A stretch of 64,000 bases of DNA from Adiantum capillus-veneris. Taxonomy: Eukaryota; Streptophyta; Polypodiopsida; Polypodiales; Pteridaceae. The notes below the pieces were generated by a model, which was not told the origin of the DNA, did not search any database, and saw only the letters and a program-made list of their open reading frames with translations. The stretch lies in NCBI GenBank assembly GCA_014529385.2, contig CM043957.1, forward strand, positions 71,259,003-71,323,002, written 5' to 3'. Made by a program: the position numbers and the translations under genes. Positions 8,699 to 21,202 of the stretch are shown in pieces (the first letter of the stretch is position 1; each line of letters begins with the position of its first letter).

Positions 8699-11600
8699 AT
8701 GCTTGTAGGGTGCCAAAGGCACATGCATCTGCGCTCTGGTTGTGTGTTAGAGACAGAGCAACTAGAGAGAATTTCGACTTACATGAGTTCTCAATATCCA
8801 ACTACTTTAGGTTCCGGGCCCTCGGCGGGGACCCAAGGCAGTATAAACCAAGACCCGAACATAGCGGCTAGTGACTCTTCCTCTGACTACAACATCATGG
8901 AGGGTTTCCCAATTCCTAATCCCGATAGCTCAAGCCAAGACATGCATGCCATGGGCCCACGGTCCAGTCCGAGCATGCTTAGCAGCTTGAAGGAAACCTT
9001 TAGTAGAGCCACTTACTCCGAACATGGATCTAATGATGTAAATGAGGGGGTGGGGAAGTAAATTCTCCATTCATGACCAACGTAGAGCCTATGCCCTTAG
9101 AGAATGTGCAAGTGAATACTTCATTCACTGCACCTCCTGACTCTTCAGAGCTATTCCCCTCCGAGGTCATATTACCCGATGGTAGAAGCCTCGCCGAAGT
9201 GCAAGAGGTTGAGCGATATATCCTTGCAGCAAGGGAAAAGGAAATTGAGAGCTTACGCAAGGCGGAGCAACGAAGAGAGTTAAAATCAAAAGGTCCTATG
9301 TCAATATCTTTGCTAGGAGACCAATTGAGTGCTCCTGACTTAGCAACCGCTAAGCGCCAACCCCTAGAAAGCAACATTGCATCTAGCTCAAAGGACACCC
9401 CTAGCACCTCAATCCTAGATGGAGCGTTCTTAAATGAGAACTGGGAGTACAAACTACAAACTGAAAATCTAACCAATCTATACACAGGTCACACCTATCA
9501 CGTGGGTTGATTAGATGTCCTGCAATCCACAATGGGTGCTACTAGTGTGGAGGATCAACAACAAAGAGTTTGTGAGGTCATCCATAGGGTCATTGAGTTA
9601 GAGAGACAGAACAAGGGGATCAACATGCCTTCAACGGGTCTCATGAGATTCTTGGATACAGGGAAGGCTAAACAACCGACCTTATCGCAAATGGAGACTC
9701 CCTCAGTAAGTCCGATGGATCCCCCCTATGTTGTTTTGCCAGGGGTCTCGGTGCAATCTGAGCCCACAAGTGATAGCTTTACCTTTCCAAGTCTAGCTCA
9801 TCTTTCCCTTGATGACACCACGGCTACCATGCCTACCCCAATGATGGGCATGCCAAGAAACACGCCATGGACCTCATTTGTTAGTAAAGCACCGCTACAT
9901 GGTAGCTCAATGCCTGCAACAGTACCTACAAGTGTGTACCAATCGTATGCACCTATGGGTCATGTAGTTCCTACCCCTCCCATTGTTTCAACTATCTATG
10001 CTCCACAACCACAACACCCAAGCTCTTATTTCCATGGGACCATACCGGCTAGCATTAGCATGTCACATCCAACGTTTGTTATGCCTAGGGCCACACATAT
10101 GAACTATGGACCACCACATGGCACAACATCGTACCAAACGTGGAACTCAAAAGCTTCCTATGCACTAAGCCCAATGCCAATACCTACTCCACATGTAGTC
10201 TCTAGAGCACCTCCATCCACGTTGCCTGCTCACTTAGGTGACTTGACAACATTTTCTCAAGTTATTGGTTGATCTATTGCAGAAAATATGCGTAACGCGC
10301 CTGATAGAGAGCCTAGAAGTAAGGCAGTACAAATAGCCAAGCTCACCCAAAAATTTAGTGGAGACGGAGATGTGAGAAAGCATATCAAAGTGTTTGAACA
10401 AATATGTGATTCTCTAGGAGAACACAATGACCTACATAAGAGTAATGCTTTAAGCCTAACCTTAAGTGGGAAGGCAGGGGATTGGTATAGAACCCTAAGG
10501 GTGGAAGAAAAAACGATTTACCCTACTCTTAAGAGACTGTTCTTGAAAGAATACATACGAGAGGGAGTGCTTTGGGGTGTAGCCTCTCAGCTCCAGAAAG
10601 CCCAATGAGAGGAAGGAGAGTCGGTGAGAGACTTTATTAGTCGCTTGAAGCATTTGAATTCTCGTTGTAATCCAAATGAGCGCTTCAATAATAATAAATT
10701 GTTGGATAGATTCATTAGGGGATTACGACATGAGGATATCTACAATGGCTTAGTCATAGAGGTATCACCACTTGGGAAGCAGTCACCACCAATGCGATCC
10801 AATTGGAGGATAATTTAATGATTCAAGGAGAAAGAGTGTCTGTTGAGTCTAAATCTATTAGCTCACAAGCATCGGGGCATCAGCCAATGACCCTAAAGCC
10901 TATTGCTAAGGAGTCAAAGATATGTGAGATGACTTTAGCAGATCTCACCAAGGCTATTCAAGAGGGTCTTAGCGATAATCGTGCTCCACAAAACAATCAT
11001 ACGTATCCAAGAAGGGAGCAGCAATGGTGCTCAGTATGCTATGGACTGCATAGTACCAGTGAATGCCCTGCTTTTAGAGTAAAATTCAATGGGAACTGCA
11101 ATGCATGTGGGAGGTATGGTTATCAAGCTAAGGATTTCATAGTATTTAAGCGCGCAATGGCCAATAGACCAACCTTAGCATGGACAGACACACCTCGAGT
11201 GCCTGCATTGATGTCGGCCCCACCTCTTGAACAAACAGCACAACACATGGTCCCTAGGGCCCAAAATGTTGTCCAAACAACACCCTTACCACCTCCAGTG
11301 CTAGTACTGCAACCACCACATTCAAGAATCACTTTCGTGAATCAAGTGGGTTGTGAGTCATCTATTGCTTATTTGGAAGGCTGTGAAGAAGATATAGATC
11401 CTAATATTTCCTATGGGATGGATGTGCTTGAAGAAAGTCCACAGTACTACATGAAGGACTATTGGGGACAAGCCAAACCTGTATATCAAGTAGCTGCTCT
11501 TGCGGCAAGAGGCCAAAATATCAATTACACTGCTAAGAGACCACCTCTTCAATGCTATGAGTGTGGAGGTCCACATCGTGTAGCCGAGTGTCCTATTAGG

Positions 11601-11770
11601 CTACAAAAGAACGCCACACTAATGCAAACCAATCAAGCAAGCACGTATACAATGCCGATACTCATGTGTAATTGATGTGGCATCGATCATTTGATTGCCC
11701 AATGTCCAAATAATCCAAATGCACCGAAGATCACGCCATTAAACTTGATTGAAGTTACCGAGGAGCCATC
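8699..11770 (+). pseudogene. Gypsy gag polyprotein with multiple zinc knuckles
   Basis: The first ORF (8699-9061) is low-complexity and serine-rich. The main frame runs 9073-10820 with stops near 9508, 10270 and 10606, includes a proline/threonine-rich stretch (9700-10260) and then the gag core: I-A-K-L-T-Q-K-F-S-G-D-G-D at ~10330, G-D-W-Y-R-T-L at ~10478, V-R-D-F-I-S-R-L at ~10624 and F-I-R-G-L-R. A frame change near 10803 leads to zinc knuckles at ~11030 (C-S-V-C..H..C), ~11100 (damaged, C-N-A-C-G-R-Y-G-Y), ~11550 (C-Y-E-C-G-G-P-H) and ~11668 (with a stop between its first two cysteines). Intact knuckles have C-x2-C-x3-H-x4-C spacing rather than the x4 of most retroelements. Role: capsid and nucleocapsid. 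Confidence 0.85.
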
Positions 11771-12423
11771 ACAAAGTACACTTGTGGTACAGTAAACGTA
11801 CTCACACGATCAATGCTCCAAAAACAAAATTATATTCTTGAGGAAAGAGACATGACATCAATTGCCCAATCTTAGAAAAAAAAGAAAACACGAAGAAAGA
11901 GATTGCAAAAAGCAGCGAAGTCAGACCCCAGTTCAAAGACCAACATAGGGACTGGTGACGACCCCGTATATATGAACGACGCTGAAGAAGATTCGGATTC
12001 AGGTGAAACCATGGAGACCAAAATGACCACTAAGATAGAAACCAACAAGGAAGATCTTCATGAGCCACAATGGCCAGGATCCAAGAAGAAGATAGTAACA
12101 TTATCCAAACCCTACAGAGGAGATTGAGAAAGTCAAGCAATTAAGGATTTTGGTAGAAGATACCCAAAGGGATCTAGAACCAGCACCTAGGCAGATCCAA
12201 ATTACAGACACCGTGTTCCCTACACAACAACAACCTCACCAAGTCCAAAGTCCATAGGCCCTTAGCCATACCTAGTGTCATCCAAGAAGAAAGTGACTTA
12301 AAGTCATGGGAAAGTGGGTGTACTCACTCCTTGATGGAAAGAATGTTTACAGGGGGACTACTTAATCCTATCAAAGAAATGGAGATCCTATCTTCCCCAC
12401 GTTAAGGGACTCAAGGCCAAAAG
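11771..12423 (+). other. Decayed gag-protease linker
   Basis: No family recognised. A 74-codon acidic ORF at 11903-12127 is probably part of the former gag-pol linker. Many stops occur in all frames, and AC-rich words and AAGAAGA repeats are common. Confidence 0.4.
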
Positions 12424-13065
12424 GTGCCGTTAAACATAGCCAAATTGATGGATTTCATGTCTTCAGAAGTTAGAACCACCATCATGTTCAAACTATATAA
12501 AGACCCTGAGCTAGTCTCAGCTCTTCGAGCCTTCCTTAATGGAGAACTAAAGTTTTGGCTACCACAATTTTCACAGATGGATGGAGTTGGGGAGATGCCA
12601 ATAGAGGAGCAAGACTTAGACCCACAACCCAACCGAGATGAGAACCTTGTTATAGAAATACCTGTTAACAAGTTGGGACAATACTTTGAGGGTGATGAAT
12701 CCAATGCAACCATACCAATCACTACTAAGGGATTAACTGTGAAGGCAATCCTTGATGGTGGCGCTGGGGTTAGCATTGTGACTAAAAATTGCTGGGAAAC
12801 TATGGGAAGACCTCACCTTGCGACCACAACCATAGTAGTGAAGATGGCCAATGGGTCTATTGTTAAACCTATTGGGATGCTAGAAGATCTCAAGATCAAG
12901 GTCTTTGGACATAAAATAAGGATTACCTTCATTGTTATGCATTTCTCCAAGCACACTATGGCATCGGAGATGATCGTAGGACGTCCTTTTATGAGGGAAG
13001 CAAAAATGGTGCATGACTGGTCTAAAAACCATGTCTACTTGCAGTTCCAAGATTCTGTAATTTGA
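12424..13065 (+). pseudogene. Gypsy first retropepsin (PR1)
   Basis: The frame contains I-L-D-G-G-A-G-V-S-I with the catalytic aspartate at 12754-12756, followed about 85 residues later by I-V-G-R-P-F-M, the second conserved retropepsin block. D-G-G-A replaces the canonical D-[ST]-G-A, as in some plant Gypsy elements. The upstream ~100 residues are acidic linker. It ends at 13065 and is separated from RT by an acidic spacer. Role: maturation of the Gag-Pol polyprotein. Confidence 0.8.
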
Positions 13066-13151
13066 GTGGATCTTGTGACTGGTTGAGCACATCCTCTAGG
13101 AAACAAGTTTATAATTGATCATAGATCTGACACCACAGTTCACTCGCCCCG

Positions 13152-13884
13152 TTGCAGTATTGTTACACGTGTAAAGCGGACACTGATGTTGGGGAAGATT
13201 CTTCTTATATGGATGTACTACCTGGGATGACTGAGTCGGACAATGTGGATTGGGTCCACCTAGCAACAACCATAGACACTTGGGGAAATAGGGTGACGAC
13301 CTGGGTAACACCTGAGGGGGATAAAATACCACCACTTGTACCCTTAAATATGCTAGAAGCAATGCATATAGCTTCTAATAACCTACAAGATGAAGGTTTG
13401 ACTGGCATTGGAACATGGCATTGGAGCCAGTAACGCCTCACAAGACTATAGCCTACATGATTTGGGGTCAGAATCATCAATTGAAATTGACTCTGAGGAT
13501 GAAGAATCTGAGTTAAATCTTGGTGCAAATGTGGGGACAAACCATTCAGGGGCCAGTGGTACCCTAGATGACAATCTATCCAAGGGAGCAGAAGACACAA
13601 GAAGCGATTCATCTAGTGACTCTTCACTAGAGATCGACCGTAATCGAGAATTAAACAAGAAGAGTAAGAGATATAAGAGGCAACGATATCGAGCAAATGT
13701 GCGTGCTAGAATAAATGAAAAGAAATCTACCACAGAATGGCTTAATTATATAGGGGCATGTGATGCTCATCGAAAGTTGGTGGATAAGTGGGGTGAATAC
13801 CTTCAAAGTGTTATGTGGTGTAGTCCACAACCCATTGACATCGCACAACTAGAGGCTACTGAGAAGCCAAGATCCGTACTGTAA
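13152..13884 (+). pseudogene. Gypsy acidic spacer between PR1 and RT
   Basis: Two overlapping readings (13152-13433 and 13408-13884) give serine/aspartate/glutamate-rich protein (S-S-I-E-I-D-S-E-D-E-E-S-E) turning basic (K-K-S-K-R-Y-K-R-Q-R). No domain is recognised. It probably belongs to pol in the intact element. Confidence 0.5.
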
Positions 13885-13931
13885 AGAGACGACAAAATCG
13901 GGAGTTAGCTCAACAACAAAAGGAATCGAAA

Positions 13932-16856
13932 GTGAAATCACAGTCCACAGAACAACAGGACCCCACAGAATTTCACCCTGCACCTAAACATTTCAAATCA
14001 TATACCATAGAGGAACGTAAGGTTGTGTATACAAAGGCTCAAAGAAAACCTATCGATGGGAGCAATGGAGTCTATGACGGTCTAGTGATAGTTAAGGAAA
14101 TAGAGTTAGCAGACCCAGGAGAAGAGTCCAAACCTGTTTTCATTGCCCAAGATCTGACAGAGACTGAGGAGTGTGTACTTAAAGAACTTCTCAAGGAATT
14201 CAGGGATATATTTGCCTGGACATATCATGATATGAAAGGTGTTCCACCTTCCGTGGTGCAACACACAATCCCCATGAATAGCATGGCTAAACCAGTTCAG
14301 CAACGACCCTACCCAATGAATCCTAAATATGCAAAAATCGTTCAAGAAGAGATTGAAAAGCTTGTGGAATGCGGATTCATATACCCTATTGAGCACTCAG
14401 AATGGGTGTCTCCAATAGTGATTGTGCCAAAAAAGAATGGGAAACTCAGAGTGTGCATGGATCTCAAGAAGGTCAATGCCGCCACTAGGAGGGACCATTA
14501 CCCCTTGCCATATTCAGAACATGTGCTTGAAAGAGTTGCAGGGAAGGAAGCTTATAGCTTTTAAGATGGGTACTCTGGCTACAATCAAATCACAATTGCG
14601 CTGGAGGACCAAGCTAAAACAGCCTTTATAACCGAATTTGGAGTGTTCGCATTTCGTGTTATGGCTTTTGGCTTAACCAATGCCCCGGCTACCTTTCAAA
14701 TATTAATAAACACTACTTTTAGAGAATATTTGAGGAAGTTTTGTGAAGCTTTCTTAGATGACCTTTGTGTTTATTCCTCTTGGAAAGAACATCTATCATG
14801 CTTACGAAAAGTGTTTGAGAAGTGTAGATTGTATCGCATCTCCTTAAACCCTTTCAAATGCCAATTTTGGGTTAAACATGGAGCCATTTTAGGGCATACA
14901 GTGTCCAAAAATGGGATTTCCACAGATGATAGCAAAATTAAAGCCATTGTTGAATTGCCACCACCTACAAACTATAAAGGAGTTCAAAGGTTCATGGGCC
15001 ATGTTGGTTATTACCGACGGTTTATTTTAAACTTTGTCGAGATAGCTCATCCTTTGTACAAGCTTCTTATTGAGTTCCAATGGACTGCGGAGTGTGACCA
15101 TGCTTATGAGTCATTGAAAAAGACCTTGACTAGTGCTTCTATTCTACGAGTGCCCGATTGGAATGTAATTTTCCATGTGCATATTGATGCATCAAACTTT
15201 TCTATTGGGTGTGTTCTAGCTCAACCAGGAGAACATAAACTAGACTACCCCATTAGCTTTGCAAGTCGTCAATTGAATGATGCCGAGAGAAACTACACCA
15301 CTACAGAGCGAGAAGGTTTAGGTATGATTTATGCGGTGAAGAAATTTCTCTACTACCTTCTGGCCAACAAGTTTGTGTTCTATGTTGATTATCAAGCCTT
15401 GTTGTATCTAGTAAATAAACCTTGTTCCACGGGAAGAATTACACGATGGTTGTTAATTCTCCTTGAGTTTGATTTTAACGTTATGGTGAGACCTGGTAAA
15501 AGACATGTCATGGCAGATCATTTGTCTCGCATACCCAATGGTGAAGCCCCTACTGGAGTCGATGATGAGTTGCCTGATACTTCTCTATTCCTAGCCGAAA
15601 CCATACCTGAATGGAGTGAGAAGAATGTGAACTTTCTAGTTAATGGTTTTCCACCCAAAGAGCTTCGTAAAGACATAGCTCAAAAACTGTTAAAAGAATA
15701 TGCACCTTACTCTCTCATTGCAAGAACTCTCTACAGGCTAGGGAAGGATGATATTCTTAGACGTTGTGCCCGTGAGGATGAGTATTTATACATACTGCAA
15801 GAAGCCCATATGGGTATAGCCGGAGGACATTTCTCAGAGGAACTAACAGCTAGAAAGGTGTTGCAATCAAGCTATTGGTGGCCTACCTTATTCAAGGATG
15901 CATCACTTTTTGCAAAAGGATGTGATGAATACCCATGTTACAAGATCACACAACGAAAGGATAGGATGACCTTCCATCCTCTTAAAGTGACTCAACCATT
16001 TGAAAAATGGGGTTTGGACTTTGTAGGTCCAATTAGTCTGGCAGCTCGTAGCACTCAATCTCGATATATTATCGTTGCCATTGACTATGTGACAAAGTGG
16101 GTGGAAGCCAGGGCGACATGTAAGGTCGATGCAAAATCAACTGCCAAGTTTCTCTTTGAGAACATTATTACAAGATTTGGTTGTCCCTTTGAGATTGTTA
16201 CTGACAATGGTACTCATTTTATAAATGGAGTAATAAAAGAACTCACTACCAACTTTATGATAGCTCACCATAAGTCCACACCTTATTATCCACAAGAAAA
16301 TGGCCAAGCTGAGAGCACCAACAAGACCTTAATCTCTATCTTGACCAAAACGGTGGAAGCTCATCGCACAGATTGGAATTTAAAGCTTACATCAGCTCTA
16401 TGAGCTTATCATACTGCGTACAAAGTTGCCATTAACTGTACACCGTTTAAGATGGTGTATGGAGAAGAAGCGGTTATGCCATGGGAGTTTGTCGTTCCTA
16501 GTCTTTGAGTACCTTCTCAAGAAGTTTGGGATGGTAACCCCTTAGTTGAGCAATTATATATCCTTGAAAGGCTAGATGAAGAGAGGCAATTAGCTGTGCA
16601 AAATGCACTTGTGGAGAAAGATAGGAGGAAGAAATGGTTTGACCGTCATCTAAAGAACAAAGATATCAATGTTGGTGATAAAGCCCTTATGTATGGAGTG
16701 TGTAACCAAAAGAAAAAGTTTAAATATGCGAAAAAAGGACCGTATAGAGTATGTGAGATCACCCACAAGGAACCATTTGTGTGGAGACTCTTGATGGATT
16801 TGAAACCATTGGATTCCTCAATGGGAGAAAATTTAAAAGATACTATGATCCTTTAA
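13932..16856 (+). pseudogene. Gypsy reverse transcriptase, RNase H and integrase
   Basis: One frame with few breaks. RT begins near 14240 (V-Q-H-T-I-P, W-V-S-P-I-V-I-V-P-K-K-N-G), meets an in-frame stop at 14562-14564 just before D-G-Y-S-G-Y-N-Q-I, and carries F-L-D-D at 14751-14762 (usual Y-L-D-D). RNase H follows (H-I-D-A-S-N at ~15180, T-T-E-R-E, A-D-H-L-S-R-I at ~15510). Integrase has the H-H part of its zinc site but C-D-E-Y-P-C in place of the second C-x2-C, then catalytic L-D-F-V-G-P, T-D-N-G-T-H and E-N-G-Q-A-E. Stops at 16401 and ~16507 interrupt the integrase C-terminus, which continues to about 16783 and then changes frame. No chromodomain. Confidence 0.92.
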
Positions 16857-17491
16857 GCCAAGAGGAGCTACATGCCATCCATACCAAAAAGGGAACCAAG
16901 GCACTAATAGAATTGAAAAAGATACAAGCTCAAGCTGAGGCTAAGGAGCGACAACAACACATAAGACGAACACGAGAGGCTAACCTTGGACTCACACATG
17001 CATTCCACGTTGAAATCGACAAGGATTGGTTGGACTCTGACACACCTCTACGATACCCTATTGAGCTAAACAGCACCTATGGAAAAGTACTATATAACGC
17101 CTTATTGGACACGGGTGCTAAATTTAATTTGCTATCATATGTGTGGTGTCAGTTAGGGAAGCCACCTCTATCTGAGAGTATTATCCAATTCAAGGGTGTC
17201 AACAAGAAAAAAACTTCGGTTTTTGGAATCTGGCACACATCTGTCATTTATGACAATGGCGTTGTAGCTCAAGACTTTTTGGTCATGCGTGTTGGAACTA
17301 TGGAAGGTAATATAAACCTAGGACGCACGTGGATGATAGCGAACAAATGTACTATTGATTGGGGGACAAGGGGTGTCACAACACAGAAACCAACTCTTAG
17401 CCCTACCACTCAAGCCATAGTCCCTAAGATATTGCCTCTTAAGGAAATACAACCCAAAACATTGCATGTCCAAGAGGTTGAACCATATGTC
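16783..17491 (+). pseudogene. Gypsy pol extension, second retropepsin-like domain (PR2)
   Basis: After a frameshift near 16783 the integrase tail (E-T-L-D-G-F-E-T-I-G-F-L-N-G-R) continues without a stop into an E/K/Q-rich linker and then A-L-L-D-T-G-A-K-F-N-L-L-S, with the presumed catalytic aspartate at 17108-17110, and 70 residues later I-N-L-G-R-T-W-M-I. These are the two hallmark blocks of a retropepsin fold. PR1 lies upstream, so this element codes two such domains, the second fused downstream of integrase. D-T-G-A here is closer to the consensus than the D-G-G-A of PR1. The frame is cut at 17491 by Copia B and resumes in the same frame at 22526. Confidence 0.75.
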
Positions 17492-17719
17492 TGTTGGAAT
17501 TAGGGTTGCAAAGAAACACACACAGCTTGGAGAAGACGAAGGAAGCTCAAGGTACACAACAGAGAGTATATAACTTAGTGTGCAATGGAAAAGATAGATA
17601 GCGCTAGAGTGATGGTCGTATATACAATGCTCGGGGAAAAAAACCTCCTAAAGAGGGAAAAAATGCCTCGGTGGTCCTAGTGTGTTCACACACATCACTA
17701 CCACATGTATATGGTAACA
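17492..17719 (-). repeat. Copia B 3' LTR
   Basis: 228 bp, TGTTGGAATT to GGTAACA, paired with 22294-22520. The adjacent bases 17720-17735, reversed, give the polypurine tract (CTACAGGGGGGATT). Confidence 0.95.
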
Positions 17720-17735
17720 AATCCCCCCTGTAGTG
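17720..17735 (-). other. Copia B polypurine tract
   Basis: Reverse complement AGGGGGGATT lies directly next to the 3' LTR, the expected plus-strand primer. Confidence 0.75.
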
Positions 17736-17794
17736 ATGCGGTGAACGAGAGCTGGCACATGAGTAAAGGGAAGTGCCATGCCCTGAGGACATGA

Positions 17795-18196
17795 TCAGTC
17801 CACAAAGGGGAGTAAGCCCAAAGCTTTGTGGAAAGCTTCAAGCTTCTCATGAGACAATGCCTTTGTGAAAAGATCTGCAAGGTTGTCTTGTGTTAGCACA
17901 TAAGCCAAGCTGATCTCTCCTGCTGAGAGCCTCTCCCTAACATAGTGGTAATGCACCTCAATGTGCTTTGTGTGAGCATGAAAAACTGGGTTCCTTCCAA
18001 CTGCCAATGCGCTCTGACTGTTAGTGTAGATAGTGTTGGCAGTGTCTTGTCCAACACCCAAATCAGCCATAAGGCCTCTGAGCCATACACACTCAACCGT
18101 AGCTGTGAAGACTGCCCTGTACTCAGCCTCACAACTCGAAGTGGCCACAGTAGGTTGCTTCTTGCTCAACCATGATATACATGAACTGCCAAGCAT
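17795..18196 (-). pseudogene. Copia B RNase H
   Basis: Reads I-S-W-L-S-K-K-Q, S-S-C-E-A-E-Y-R-A, T-N-S-Q-S-A-L-A, H-T-K-H-I-E-V-H-Y-H and A-D-L-F-T-K-A-L, the standard Copia RNase H series with acidic residues kept except that D in the usual D-N/S-Q-S-A block is N. It is out of frame with the RT ORF upstream by one shift near 18170-18195. It ends at the normal stop, 60 bp from the polypurine tract. Confidence 0.9.
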
Positions 18197-19989
18197 GAAA
18201 CAAAAACACTTGTGGAGACTCTCGTGTCAAAACAATCAGCCCAATCTGAGTCCGAAAAAGCATGTAAGTCTGGCGGCAATGATCCCCCCTTGGGATAAAA
18301 CAAGCCAAGATGAAAAGTGCCACTAAGGTAGCGGAAAATCCTCTTGACATCCTGCCAATGCTTAGACCTTGGGCTATGCATAAATCTGCTGACCTGTGAG
18401 ACTGCAAATTGAATATCTCGCCTCGTGTTGCATACATAAATGAGGCAGTCAATAGCAGTTTGGTAAAGAGTGACATCAGCAGGATCGCCAACATCATGTA
18501 GACTCAACTTCAAACCTGTTTCCATGGGAGTGGCAATAGGTTTGCAATCCTCAAGTCCAAACTTACATAGCAATGTCTCTATGTAACTTTTCTGACACAA
18601 GGCAATACCACCATCACACTGATTAAACTGTATACCCAAGTAATGATGCAATAGCCCCAAATCTTTCATCTTGAAAGTAGCATTCAAATCAGCCTTGAAT
18701 TCAGCAATATGTCTCTCATTTGGTCCAGTGATCAACAAATCATCGACATAAAGAACCACAATGAGAAGTACATCATTCTCACGCTTTACATACAATGTGC
18801 TTTCTGTTGGACTGTTACGAAAGCCTTGTTTGACCAAATGAGTGTCAGCTTTCTCATACCAAGCATGAGGAGATTGCTTCAACCCATACAAAGCCTTCTT
18901 ACATCTGCACGCTTTGTCCTCTTGTCCTTTTATGACAAAACCGCGAGGCTGCGTTACAACTTCCTCAAATATGTCACCATTCAAGAAAGCAGTAACAATG
19001 TCTGATTGATGTACATCCCAACCAAAATGAGCTGCCAATGCACATAGAAAATGCACAGTAGTCATACGACAAGTGGGAGCAAAGGTCGCTTCATAATCAA
19101 TGCCTTTTTGTTGTGCATAACCCTTTGCAACAAGCCGAGCCTTATGGCGATCGATCTCACCATCCGGCCTGCGTTTCAACTTGTAAACCCACTTCGTACC
19201 AATGGCCTTCTTGCCAGGAGGCAAATCACATAAAGTCCATGTGTCATTTTCTATAAGTGCATCATATTCTGATTGCATGGTAGCCATCCAATTTTCTGAA
19301 TTCTGTGCTTCATTAAAAGACTGAGGCTCTTCAACATCATGTAAGCTAGACACAGCCAAAGCATAACAATCTGATGCATAAGATGCATAGCGAGAGCCTG
19401 AACGAGTACGACTAGACAAAGGTGCATCCAATTTACTGTCACGCAAAGTGTGCACTAGCCATTTTGGCATACCTCTAGCCTGCTCATTTTCAGCCCTTTC
19501 CTCATCAAATACATCATATACATCTACATCAGTAATAGGCTGATCTAAAACATTTTCAGAAAACCCCATAGGCTGTACATTTGCCTCATTGGAACTTACA
19601 TTCGTATTTCCACCACTGAAAAGAGGCAACAAAGTGTCATAAATGTCCTGTGAGCTTACATTACTGTCTCTAGTACATGACAGGAAGGGCTGAACAGAAT
19701 CTTTCACAAACACTACATCCCGTGAAACCAGAATACGTTTTGTTATCGGATGATACAACCTATAACCTTTGCTTTCAGCACTATAACCAACAAAAATACA
19801 TTTGACAGCCTTATCATCCAATTTTCTATCGCTGCACTTGTGGCACCAAAGCATATGCCAAACAGCCAAAAACACGCATGTGCTCAATAGAAGGCTTTCT
19901 ATCATGCCATGCTTCATATGGAGTAATAGACTGCAAATCTTTTGTAGGACACCTGTTAAGTACATAAGTGGCACACATGATGACCTCAA
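18166..19989 (-). pseudogene. Copia B integrase C-terminus and reverse transcriptase
   Basis: 607-codon open stretch. It starts in the integrase C-terminal region (I-F-V-G-Y-S-A-E-S-K-G-Y-R-L-Y), then an acidic hinge, then RT: W-V-Y-K-L-K-R-R-P-D-G, A-R-L-V-A-K-G-Y-A-Q, D-I-V-T-A-F-L-N-G-D, L-Y-G-L-K-Q-S-P, catalytic L-Y-V-D-D-L-L-I-T-G, and D-L-G-L-L-H-H-Y-L-G-I. All main RT blocks are present. It overlaps the upstream ORF in another frame at 19826-19989, marking one frameshift. Confidence 0.93.
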
Positions 19990-21202
19990 GCCAAAAAGAA
20001 TGCGGCAAAGCTTGACTTTTGACCATACATCGTGCCATTTCCGTCAGTGACCTGTTTTTCCTCTCAGCAACACCATTTTGCTGAGGTGTATAAGGCACTG
20101 TACATTGGTGTTTTATCCCACGACTAGCCAAAAATGCATTAAATTCATGAGACATATACTCCCCCCCTCGATCGAAACGGAGGGTGCACATAGTACATTT
20201 CGAGACATTTTCAGCCATAGCTAGAAATTGTTTGAAGCACATAAAAACTTCGGACTTCCCTTTAAGCGAGAATACCCATGCATGCCTGGAGTAATCATCA
20301 ATGAAAGTCATGAAGTACAGGTAATTTCCCAAGGACGGAGTTTGCATGGGCCCACAAACATCACTATGCACAAGCTGCAACCTGCATATGGCCCGAACTG
20401 AACCATCCTTTGGTAACTTAGAACGCTGCATCTTACCCAAAATACAGCCTTCACAAATATGTTTCACAGGTGCTTCAAGAGGCGGCAAAGAAGCAACCAT
20501 ATCAGATTTCCGCAAACGAAGCAAACTGGCAAAATTCAGATGACCAAAACGTGCATGCCATAGTTTTGCATCTGAAATAGCCCTTGACTCTACAACAGCA
20601 TTTGCAAAAAAAAATCCACACTTGTCATACAAAGTGAGCTTATACAGCCCACGACACAAAAGGCCAGATGCAACAATTTCATCACCAAAACTAAGATCAT
20701 GAACTGTACATCTGTCATCCACAAATTTGACTACAAGTCCAAGTCTAGTAAGTGCAGATACAGACAAGAGATTCTTCTTGATCCCAGGTACATAAACTGC
20801 ATCAACAAGTGTGAAAGAACTGCCATTAGCAGCAGTAAGCACAATCTTTCCAACTCCCTGAACTGGATAAGAGGCATTGTTGGCACAAGTGATTGAATTC
20901 CCATGAGGGACAGACTCGAGAGAGGTAAACAATTCACAATGTGAGGTAATGTGCTTTGTAGCACCAATGTCGAAATACCACACATGTGAATCTGCAGCAA
21001 CTGACAAACATGCATCATGGACTGCAAGATTGTAAGTGCACTCTACCCTAAAAGCCCATTTTGCATCAGCATCAGCATCACAGTCTCCTTTCATAGAAGA
21101 CTCAACAATGGCTGCATTTGTAGTGGAACCAGCATTTGCAGTGGAACCACCCTCTTTCTTCTTAGCCTCTTTGGCCTTCAACTTAGGACACGACTTGATC
21201 AA
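19826..21202 (-). pseudogene. Copia B protease and integrase core
   Basis: Begins in the zinc-knuckle region (C-H-Y-C-K-A-N-D-H-L-I-K-S-C lies just upstream in the same frame). Protease active site reads W-Y-F-D-I-G-A-T-K-H, with D-I-G-A for D-[ST]-G-A. Then L-W-H-A-R-F-G-H-L, C-E-G-C-I-L-G-K, integrase D (H-S-D-V-C-G-P), D (R-F-D-R-G-G-E-Y) and E (P-Q-Q-N-G-V-A-E-R-K-N). The catalytic triad is complete. Confidence 0.93.
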
